5,782 nucleotides of DNA, taken from Anaerolineaceae bacterium (GTDB lineage: Bacteria > Planctomycetota > Phycisphaerae > FEN-1346 > JAACEH01). Where the stretch lies: assembly GCA_011682595.1 (NCBI GenBank), contig JAACEH010000129.1, forward strand, positions 1 through 5,782, written 5' to 3'. Every line of letters begins with the position of its first letter. Positions within the stretch are counted from its first letter, which is position 1. The translations under genes and the position numbers were made by a program. Below the pieces are notes generated by a model. That model did not search any database, was not told where the DNA came from, and was given only the letters and a program-made list of their open reading frames with translations. Shown one piece after another: positions 1 to 5,782 of this stretch.

Positions 1-158
1 AAACGCTGGACTCTCGAACCGGCCGCAGCAGTCGCCGCACGGAGTTGCCTCCCTCGGAGCCGCCCGGTCGGGTGAACATCATGGCCGACGAGCAGGGGCT
101 GCTGATTGTCGGCGCCGAAAGCGCCCGGCGCTACGTGCCGGTTGCCAAGTCCAGGTAG
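1..158 (+). CDS. 3' end of a PQQ-like beta-propeller repeat protein (partial)
   Basis: Only the last 51 complete codons are present, read from base 3 to the TAG at 156-158; the 5' end lies outside the window. The peptide begins TLDSRTGRSSRR, which fits the PQQ-like blade signature (aliphatic-D-x-x-TG-x). It continues through LPPSEPPGRVNI and GLLIVGAESARRYVPVA, a pattern of a hydrophobic strand followed by a closing strand. This resembles the last blade of propeller 1 in the downstream large protein (its residues 661-705: D-x-x-TG-K, then LPPGS, then GLIVV). That similarity is seen in the sequence; a shared origin is inferred. Unlike the large protein, this one stops straight after the blade, with only a short basic tail (AKSR). 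The likely role is an envelope or periplasmic propeller protein acting by protein-protein contact, with no enzyme activity that can be assigned. The reading frame is well supported by the motif, but the fragment is too short to name the full protein. Confidence 0.7.
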   Translation, partial: TLDSRTGRSSRRTELPPSEPPGRVNIMADEQGLLIVGAESARRYVPVAKSR

Positions 159-251
159 AGTCGGCGGCGACAACACTTCTGCGAACCTTCCCCCAAGGTG
201 GCTTTCTCTCCGTGCCGGCCGACCGAGACGGCCCGGGCGACGGGGATTTTC

Positions 252-275
252 CGGTTTTCGCAGCCGCTGAAACCG
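252..275. repeat. Imperfect inverted repeat / hairpin in the intergenic gap
   Basis: CGGTTTT at 252-258 pairs with GAAACCG at 269-275 (six Watson-Crick pairs and one G-T wobble). After a C/T mismatch (259/268) two more G-C pairs form (260-261 with 266-267), leaving an AGCC loop at 262-265. It lies 94 bases after the upstream stop and 66 bases before the large gene's start. The sequence after it (TATAGTGTTATCC) is only mildly T-rich and has no U-tract, so it is a poor intrinsic terminator. It could be an operator, an RNA processing or stability hairpin, or chance. The pairing is visible; its function is unknown. Confidence 0.4.
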
Positions 276-281
276 TATAGT
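276..281 (+). promoter_or_regulatory. Possible -10 hexamer (TATAGT) for the large propeller gene
   Basis: TATAGT differs from the sigma-70 -10 consensus at one base and is one of the few AT-rich spots in a GC-rich region. It sits 60 bases before the start codon, which would give a leader of roughly 50-55 bases. There is no good -35: the bases 16-18 upstream are GGTTTT-like and lie inside the 252-275 hairpin. Promoter consensus in Planctomycetota-like bacteria is not well defined, so this is a weak prediction. Confidence 0.25.
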
Positions 282-327
282 GTTATCCGGCGGCACCGTG
301 TCGGCCGCCCGTTGTTCCTGTCGTGCT

Positions 328-331
328 GAGG
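328..331 (+). promoter_or_regulatory. Ribosome binding site GAGG for the large propeller gene
   Basis: GAGG lies 10 bases before the ATG at 342, a slightly long but workable Shine-Dalgarno spacing. It overlaps an in-frame TGA at 327-329. No alternative start codon lies between that stop and 342, so the site and the stop together fix the start of the downstream gene. Confidence 0.5.
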
Positions 332-341
332 CTCAGACTCC

Positions 342-434
342 ATGAGGTGGAATTCCCGGTTTCCATTGTTTCTGCCGGTCTTGCTGGTGGTATTGGCTTC
401 CGCGGGCGCGGCGGGGCCGCTCGTGGCCCAGGCG
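342..434 (+). other. Signal peptide coding region (residues 1-31)
   Basis: The N-terminus has the classical Sec layout: Arg at residues 2 and 6, a long Leu/Val/Ala stretch (FPLFLPVLLVVLASAGAAG), and an Ala-x-Ala site (AQA, residues 29-31). An earlier cut near ASA (19-21) is possible. There is no twin-arginine pair and no Cys at the site, so it is neither a Tat substrate nor a lipoprotein. The protein is therefore expected outside the cytoplasm. Confidence 0.8.
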
Positions 435-3400
435 GTGAACGGGCAGGTCGAAGTCATCGGCAACGCCGCAAACGGGCAGGCCCGGGCGGCGGCGGACGAT
501 AAAGCCGACAAGGAAGCCTCCGACGAGTTTCGCCCGGAGTTGAACACCAGCGTCGCGGCGGAGAATCTGCTGCGGGTTGCTCGCAACCTGACGGCGGCCG
601 GGGCCTATAGCGAGGCCGGCCGGAGGTACCTGGAACTGGTCCGGGCACATCCCGACGCGGTCAGCAGCCGGGACGGTCTGCTGTACCTGCCCATCTGGCG
701 GACGGTCATCGAGGACGTTCTGGCCTGGCCGGCCGAGGGGCTGCAGGAATTCCGGAACGCGACAAACGCAGTGGCCCGGGAGCAGTGGCGGGCGGCCCTC
801 GGAAGCGGCCGCCTGCGGGACATAGAGCAGGTTGCCCATCAGCAGTTCCTGAGCGACGTGGGCGACGATGCGATGGTCGCCCTGGGCGACCGGCTGCGCG
901 AGTCGGGCTATCCCGCCCTGGCCCTCTATTACTACAAGCTCGTCCTGGACAAGCACCCCTCCTGCGACATTCCCGGCGACGAGCTGATCCTTCGGGCCAC
1001 GCTGGCGGCGCGCGAATCGGGACTGGCCGAATTGGCCCATCGCCTGGCCGGCCGACTGGGCGACCGGCCGGTCCGCCTGGACGTTCGCTCGAAAGGAAGG
1101 CCCCCTGCCCAATGGCTGGCCGACCAGCCGTCGCAGGCGCCTCGTTCGCCGGACCCGTCGGCCGGCCTCGGCGTCACCTCCGACGTCCGGCCGGTGGCCC
1201 CGGCCACACACATCTGGCAATTCGAGTTGACCGGCAAACAGCAATCGCGGGGCGGCCGGGCCTTCAACATGCGCTCGGGCATAGCCCGCACTTCTGCGAT
1301 CTACCCCACGCTGGCAGGGGAGATTCTTTATGCGGCCCACATGTACTCGGCCTGGGCCATCGACACGCGGAGCGGCCGGCTCCTGTGGCGGCACGACACT
1401 CGCGACAATCCGCAACCGGTTCCCGCCGGGGAGTCGCAGGCCAGGCAGCCGCTGGTTGTCGACGACGTGGTGTACGTGCCGCTGGAGGATCCTCTCGACG
1501 GCCGGCAAGGGGTTCGGCGGAATCTTTTCGGAGGCAGGCGGGCTTTCAGGACCAGCCTGTACGCTTTGTCGGCCCGGTCGGGCCTGGTGCTCTGGAAGTG
1601 GGATCCGCGTAAGGCCGACCTGGAGTACGGCGAGTTGAGCGTCGAGGGGATGCCGGTCGTTTCCGGCGACGTGCTGATTGTGGCTCTCGGGGCGCCGGGG
1701 ACTTTCTACGGCGAGATTTATACCGCGGCCCTGGACCGTCACAGCGGCCGCATGCTCTGGTCGCAGCCGATCGCCGGCTATCCGGCGGGTTTCGTGGGCC
1801 AGAGGAATGCCTGGAACTTTCGCCCCGTCAACGTCAGCGCGTCGGTCGCCGTTCGCGGCGGCCTGGTGTTTTCGAACGGGCTGGGGGTCACGGCCGTCCA
1901 GAGCATCATCAGCGGCCGAGTTCTCTGGGCCCGCAAGATGAAGGGCATGCGACAGGTTCCCTACGAAAGCGCCAAGCCGTTTGAAGGGCTCTCCGAACGA
2001 CTGGTCAACGGATTTTTCCTGGCCCGGTTGCCGCGGCTGCTGGTCGACCGCGGCGCGGTGGCGACAGGCTGCTGTGTGGCTCCGGACCTGGAGGCCTACG
2101 ACTGGCTCGACGGCAGACTGTTGTGGCGCAGGAAGGCCTCCGGCGCAGTGAACCTGTTGGCGGTGGACCGCGGCCGCGGCGTGGCATGGGGCAGCAGCGT
2201 CATGGTCTTCGACATGCTGAGCGGCCAACCGGCCTGGCCGGCCCGCCCGCTGAGCGAACCGGCCACCGGCGAACCGGCCATCGCCCGCGGCAAGCTCCTG
2301 GTGCCCGTTGTTTCGGGTGTCACCAGAGTCGACCTGGCCACGGGGAAGACCGACGCCCAGGCCACGCTGCCGCCCGGGTCCCGCAGCGGCAACCTGGCCG
2401 TGGGATCCCACGGGCTGATCGTGGTGACCGAACAGCGGGCCGTCAGCTACCTGGATTGGGACACTGCTCGCCGCCAGTTCCTGGCCCAGGCAGCCGAGAA
2501 TCCCGAGGACGCGGGGCCGCTGGTAAGCCTCGGGGCGGCGGCCTTGCGGCTGGAGAAAACGGCCCAGGGGTTGGACTACCTTGACCAGGCCCTGGCCCGG
2601 GCGCCCGAGGGCCAACTGGCCACCGAGCTGTACCAGTTGTACGAGGACTATTTCCGCCAGGCCCAGGCCCGAACGCCGGAGCACCTTGTCCAGCGGCTCC
2701 TGGACCGTATGAAATCCAGCGCCCGTGACGGTCACAGCATCTGCCGCCAGGCGTTTCTGCGGGCCGAGTATTACCAGGGGCGCAACGCCCGCCGGGCGAT
2801 TGCCGCGCTGCGTGAAATCCTTGACGTCCCCGGCCTGCGGCACATTCTGGTCAGCGGGCCGGGCGGGCCCGGGGTGTCGGGCATCCTGGCCGAGAAGGCG
2901 ATCGCCCGGTTAGTCCGCCGCCAGGGCCGCGCGGTCTACAAGCCGTGGGAGACCGCCGCCCGGGCGGCCCGCCGCCAGGCCCTGGCCGGGAGCGACTACG
3001 ACGGCCTGATCGAAGTCGCCTGCCGCTGGCCGAACAGCACGGCGGCCCGCAAGGCACTCGATGACGCCCTGGGCCTGGCCCTGGGCGGGGACCCGGCGGA
3101 GGCCAATCGCCTGCTCATCCGCATGGTGAACCTGACGCCCGAGGGCGATCGAAAGAACCGCTACCGGGCTCTTCTGCTGGAAACCTCGCAGCGGCTGGGA
3201 CTGAAGACGCTGGCCGAACTGCAGGCCCAGGCGATTTCCGACAAGGCAGGGCCCCAGGCAATCGTGCGCCGCCTGGACGGCACGGAAGTCACCGTGGAGC
3301 AACTGGTCCGCAACGTGCCGCGGGGGAACCTCACGACGGAAGCCCGCCGGCCGCCGGCTTTCCCGGATCCCCCCTACCGCCTGGCCTGGACCCTGGAAGC

Positions 3401-4865
3401 GGAGGACGAGAAGCTGAAGAACATGCAGCCGGTGCCGTCGGTGGACAGTTTCAACACCCGGGGAATCCTGCAGACCGTGGGCGACGCGAAAGAAAGCCCG
3501 CTGTTTTTCTTCAACCAGGAGCAGCTTATCGCGGTCGACCGCAGCGACGGGAGCGTTCTATGGAGCAGCCCCGCGAAAAAGAAGTCCGACCGCAGCAGGT
3601 ACCGATATCAATTGGGCCGCCAGGCCATCTACGGACTGGAGCGGGGAGAGCTCAGGTGCATCGACCCGGCAACCGGCGCCAAGCGGTGGCAGGTCCGGCT
3701 GCAGCCGCAACATCGGCGACAAGTGTTCGAGTCGACCGAGTCGGTGACCGGCGCGTTGCGCTACGGCGACACCGGCTTCAACACTGGATCGAAGGTCTAT
3801 CCCAACCGGGTGACCGAACTCGGCGACACGCTGGCCGTGGCCACCAGCTTCAACCTGCACCTGATCGACCTGCGCGACGGGTACACCATTCAGACCATCA
3901 GCTACCCATCGGGAATCGGCCACGGGGGGTTCCAGCTCCACGGCCGCAAGACCTGGGGCATTCCTCTGCGGCCGGCGCGGATGAAGAAGCGAATCCTGAT
4001 ATGGGATATCGCCACGGGCGACCTGGAGCAAGAGGTGCGTTTCGGCGAGGCTCTGGTCCTTCCGCGGATCGCGCGGCCGGGCAGCCGCTTCTGGCCCATC
4101 TTCAACAACGCCGCCGACAAGGTGGCAATCATGGACGTTCAGACCGGCCGGGTTGGCCCCCTGGTGGCGCTCCCCAAAAGAGAAAACACCAGGCCTCGCA
4201 GGACGCAGCGCACGGCCGTGGTCCATAATGGCGTGCTCCTGCTGGCTCGCCCGCCGGACGGCCTGTATGCCGTCAGCACCGAGAACCATAAGGTGCTCTG
4301 GAACTATGCCCCCAAGATGGGGCGGTCAATGACCATGTTGCTCATTGACGACCGGCGACTGCTTGTCTCGTGGGGCTATGGCATAGCGATGCTGCGGGTC
4401 GCCGACGGCGACGAAATCTGGAAGCTGAGCGATCCCGCCTGGCGGAACGCCACGATCCTGCAGCGATACGCCAAGCGTTTCGTCCTGGGAGTGAGGGTAA
4501 AGGAAGGCCAGAGATTTGTGTCCCGCCAATTCGTCTACGAACTGGCCACGGGAGAGCGGATCTTCACCCTGGCCAGGCCCGATGGCCGGCCGGCCGGGAT
4601 CGTCTATGCCGACGACCACGGGCTGATCCTTCGAAGACGCGGAAACGCGCCAATCGAGTATTGGGTGAGTGACCCCGAGGGCGAGTGGAAGGACGTGCCG
4701 CCGCAGAAGCCCGAAGGCGAGGACGCCGAACAACAGGACGGTGACGGCGCACCGGGCAACGCGCCGGGAGGTGTGGGCCTGAAGATAGAGGTTCGCGTAA
4801 ACGGACAGGCGGTGAAACTCAAAAGGCTGGCCCCGGAGGGCGCCGATCCACCGCCCGGTGAGTGA
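342..4865 (+). CDS. Large exported TPR / PQQ-like double beta-propeller protein
   Basis: This 1507-residue protein has a signal peptide: basic MRWNSR, a hydrophobic core from about residue 7, and an AQA site giving likely cleavage after residue 31. There is no lipobox Cys. Residues 32-65 are a polar Ala/Asn/Asp-rich linker. Residues 72-250 are TPR-like helices (for example AGAYSEAGRRYLELVRAHP). Propeller 1 spans about 285-708, opening at W292, with blade motifs of the type x-D-x-x-SG-R-x-x-W near 339, 408, 463, 519, 585, 622 and 662. A second helical block (712-990) starts with a clear TPR (LGAAALRLEKTAQGLDYLDQ). Propeller 2 spans about 1010-1445, opening at W1016, with motifs near 1064, 1106, 1174, 1220, 1263, 1310, 1350 and 1398. 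The tail is acidic and Pro/Gly-rich and ends in a short strand-like KIEVRVNGQAVKLKR. The family (BamB/quinoprotein-like folds) usually acts as a scaffold in the envelope; cofactor binding is not shown. The in-frame TGA at 327 leaves 342 as the only start. Confidence is high for the gene and fold, low for function. Confidence 0.93.
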   Translation: MRWNSRFPLFLPVLLVVLASAGAAGPLVAQAVNGQVEVIGNAANGQARAAADDKADKEASDEFRPELNTSVAAENLLRVARNLTAAGAYSEAGRRYLELVRAHPDAVSSRDGLLYLPIWRTVIEDVLAWPAEGLQEFRNATNAVAREQWRAALGSGRLRDIEQVAHQQFLSDVGDDAMVALGDRLRESGYPALALYYYKLVLDKHPSCDIPGDELILRATLAARESGLAELAHRLAGRLGDRPVRLDVRSKGRPPAQWLADQPSQAPRSPDPSAGLGVTSDVRPVAPATHIWQFELTGKQQSRGGRAFNMRSGIARTSAIYPTLAGEILYAAHMYSAWAIDTRSGRLLWRHDTRDNPQPVPAGESQARQPLVVDDVVYVPLEDPLDGRQGVRRNLFGGRRAFRTSLYALSARSGLVLWKWDPRKADLEYGELSVEGMPVVSGDVLIVALGAPGTFYGEIYTAALDRHSGRMLWSQPIAGYPAGFVGQRNAWNFRPVNVSASVAVRGGLVFSNGLGVTAVQSIISGRVLWARKMKGMRQVPYESAKPFEGLSERLVNGFFLARLPRLLVDRGAVATGCCVAPDLEAYDWLDGRLLWRRKASGAVNLLAVDRGRGVAWGSSVMVFDMLSGQPAWPARPLSEPATGEPAIARGKLLVPVVSGVTRVDLATGKTDAQATLPPGSRSGNLAVGSHGLIVVTEQRAVSYLDWDTARRQFLAQAAENPEDAGPLVSLGAAALRLEKTAQGLDYLDQALARAPEGQLATELYQLYEDYFRQAQARTPEHLVQRLLDRMKSSARDGHSICRQAFLRAEYYQGRNARRAIAALREILDVPGLRHILVSGPGGPGVSGILAEKAIARLVRRQGRAVYKPWETAARAARRQALAGSDYDGLIEVACRWPNSTAARKALDDALGLALGGDPAEANRLLIRMVNLTPEGDRKNRYRALLLETSQRLGLKTLAELQAQAISDKAGPQAIVRRLDGTEVTVEQLVRNVPRGNLTTEARRPPAFPDPPYRLAWTLEAEDEKLKNMQPVPSVDSFNTRGILQTVGDAKESPLFFFNQEQLIAVDRSDGSVLWSSPAKKKSDRSRYRYQLGRQAIYGLERGELRCIDPATGAKRWQVRLQPQHRRQVFESTESVTGALRYGDTGFNTGSKVYPNRVTELGDTLAVATSFNLHLIDLRDGYTIQTISYPSGIGHGGFQLHGRKTWGIPLRPARMKKRILIWDIATGDLEQEVRFGEALVLPRIARPGSRFWPIFNNAADKVAIMDVQTGRVGPLVALPKRENTRPRRTQRTAVVHNGVLLLARPPDGLYAVSTENHKVLWNYAPKMGRSMTMLLIDDRRLLVSWGYGIAMLRVADGDEIWKLSDPAWRNATILQRYAKRFVLGVRVKEGQRFVSRQFVYELATGERIFTLARPDGRPAGIVYADDHGLILRRRGNAPIEYWVSDPEGEWKDVPPQKPEGEDAEQQDGDGAPGNAPGGVGLKIEVRVNGQAVKLKRLAPEGADPPPGE

Positions 4866-4907
4866 CCTTCGCCTTGTCCCCCCGCCTCAGACCGTTGGCA
4901 GAGTCCG

Positions 4908-5782
4908 CTATTCGGACAGGACTTCCACTTCGACCAGGCCGGCCAACTGTGAGACCTCGTCCGCATCGACGACGCCGGCCCGGACCTGGAAACAGGCCCC
5001 GGTTCCTGCGGCCACGGCCTGGCGAAGACATTCGGCCGGCTCGCAGGACCGGGTTGCAGCCGCCAGGTACCCGGCCAGCAGCGAATCACCGCAACCGACC
5101 GTGTTGGCCACTTTCTTCGGCAGGCGGGGCACCCAGCCGTGCAGGGCGAGTTGCCCTTGGAACAGGTAGCATCCCTGCGGGCCCGCACTGACCATGACCA
5201 CTTCGGCCGCCCCTTTCAGTTGGTCCGCGGCGGCCAGAATCTCCTGGCTGCCGGTCGTCGGGCGGCCGGTCAGTTCCGCCAGTTCGCTGCAATTCGGTTT
5301 GATCAGCCAGACCGGAACGTGGCGGACCACCGACATGGCCTGGCCGCTGGAGTCCAGGACCACCCGGGCCCCCTTCTCGGTCACGCCGCGGAGCATCCGG
5401 CGGAAGGCTTCGGTCGTCAGGCCGCCCGGCAGGCTGCCGGCGAAGACCATCCAGACGTCCGGCCGGGCCAGGATGTCGAGTTTCCTGGTCAGCCGGGCGA
5501 TGTCTTCGGTCCTCACGCCGTGGCCGGTGTCGCGGATGTGCGTTTCGGTGCCTTTGGCCAGGTCGACCAGGGTGACGTTCTCGCGGGTCGGCTGCGGCGC
5601 GGCGAAAAGTTGGGTCTGAACGATCTTGGCGTCGAAACTCTCCTCGAACATAAGCCGCTGCCCCTGGCCGACGAAGCCGGTCAGAATACAGGGCCGGCCC
5701 AGGTGCTCCAGGACCCGGGCCACGTTGACGGCCTTGCCGGCCGGCTGGGTGGAGACCAGGTGGCCGGCGGCGTGCTGGCCGA
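4908..5782 (-). CDS. PfkB-family sugar kinase, 1-phosphofructokinase/LacC type (5' end missing)
   Basis: Likely an ATP-dependent cytosolic kinase that phosphorylates a hexose phosphate (fructose 1-phosphate or tagatose 6-phosphate) to the bisphosphate. 290 codons are visible, ending in TAG at 4908-4910. The frame stays open to the window edge and includes AGKAVNVARVLEHLG (from 5741 downward), the N-terminal PfkB signature. The GTG at 5721-5723 is the Val inside that motif and is not the start; about 20 N-terminal residues probably lie outside. Further family motifs, numbered from that GTG: TRENVTLVD at 46-54, AGSLPGGL at 95-102, LDSSGQAM at 123-130, IKPNCSEL at 141-148, VSAGPQGCYLF at 178-188, and NTVGCGDSLLAGYL at 207-220 with D213 as the expected catalytic base. 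The TR-x-N motif and the IKPN motif favour the 1-phosphofructokinase/tagatose-6-phosphate group over ribokinase. The usual GAGD is GCGD here, a mild deviation. The gene converges on the propeller gene with 42 bases between stop codons. Exact substrate is uncertain (fruK or lacC type), so no symbol is given. Confidence 0.9.
   Translation of the reverse strand, partial: GQHAAGHLVSTQPAGKAVNVARVLEHLGRPCILTGFVGQGQRLMFEESFDAKIVQTQLFAAPQPTRENVTLVDLAKGTETHIRDTGHGVRTEDIARLTRKLDILARPDVWMVFAGSLPGGLTTEAFRRMLRGVTEKGARVVLDSSGQAMSVVRHVPVWLIKPNCSELAELTGRPTTGSQEILAAADQLKGAAEVVMVSAGPQGCYLFQGQLALHGWVPRLPKKVANTVGCGDSLLAGYLAAATRSCEPAECLRQAVAAGTGACFQVRAGVVDADEVSQLAGLVEVEVLSE

Noticed and set aside
185..206. Possible terminator for the upstream gene: ACCTT-CCCCC-AAGGT followed by a pyrimidine-rich stretch
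   Set aside because: The stem has only 5 pairs with two G-C pairs, and the following GGCTTTCTC is not a real T-tract, so it is too weak to call.
785..1612. A 275-codon plus-strand open frame inside the propeller gene in another frame
   Set aside because: The translation is rich in Gly, Pro, Arg and Ala with no motif, and it overlaps strongly supported coding sequence completely.
333..2843. An 836-codon open frame on the minus strand, antisense to the propeller gene
   Set aside because: It is in exact codon register with the sense gene. It stays open because the sense strand here avoids TTA, CTA and TCA codons, as expected in GC-rich DNA. Its translation is compositionally skewed (Q, R, P, G, A) with no recognisable domain, while the sense frame has a signal peptide and repeated blade motifs.
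3558..4289. A 243-codon minus-strand open frame opposite propeller 2
   Set aside because: Again codon-for-codon antisense to the sense gene, with no domain motif or convincing ribosome binding site. It is a shadow of GC-rich coding sequence.
4903..4917. Short hairpin GTCCG-CTATT-CGGAC at the convergent gene ends
   Set aside because: It is a 5-bp stem overlapping the kinase stop codon, with no T-run on either strand. It is likely chance; no clear terminator is visible in the 42-base gap between the two genes.
4604..5188. A minus-strand open frame of 194 codons across the convergent junction
   Set aside because: It overlaps both the kinase (well supported by motifs in a different frame) and the end of the propeller gene, and its product is low-complexity.
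4908..5723. Kinase starting at the GTG at 5721-5723 as a complete 271-residue protein
   Set aside because: That GTG encodes a Val in the middle of the conserved AGKAVNVARVL motif and the frame is open to the window edge, so the gene is 5'-truncated by the window rather than starting there.

Overview
The window is GC-rich DNA. It carries the 3' end of one gene, one complete very large gene and the 3' part of a third gene that is transcribed towards it. No RNA genes, mobile elements, CRISPR arrays or long repeats were seen. A large secreted protein that interleaves TPR-like helices with PQQ-like (BamB/quinoprotein-type) beta-propellers, next to what looks like another propeller protein, is typical of Planctomycetota. 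That assignment is an inference from architecture and base composition, not from a marker gene.

Layout. Positions 1-158 (+) are the last 51 codons of a protein ending in a PQQ-like propeller blade. Positions 159-341 are a 183-base gap with a good imperfect hairpin (252-275), a possible -10 hexamer directly after it, and a GAGG ribosome binding site. Positions 342-4865 (+) encode a 1507-residue exported protein: signal peptide, TPR-like helices, first propeller, a second helical block, second propeller, and a Pro/Gly/acidic tail. A 42-base gap follows. Positions 4908-5782 (-) encode a PfkB-family sugar kinase of the 1-phosphofructokinase/LacC type. Its N-terminus lies beyond the right edge of the window.

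How the genes relate. The two + strand genes look like neighbouring members of one propeller family: the last blade of the upstream protein resembles the blade that closes propeller 1 of the large protein. They may form one transcription unit, or the large gene may have its own promoter in the 183-base gap. The proteins probably act in the periplasm or at the cell envelope as protein-interaction scaffolds; no substrate or partner can be read from the sequence. The kinase is cytosolic, on the opposite strand and convergent, so it is probably functionally unrelated.

I did not find a convincing new defence, mobile or RNA system. The points most worth a second look are the double TPR-propeller architecture, the tandem relation to the upstream gene, the hairpin/promoter overlap and a Cys in the kinase's catalytic loop.
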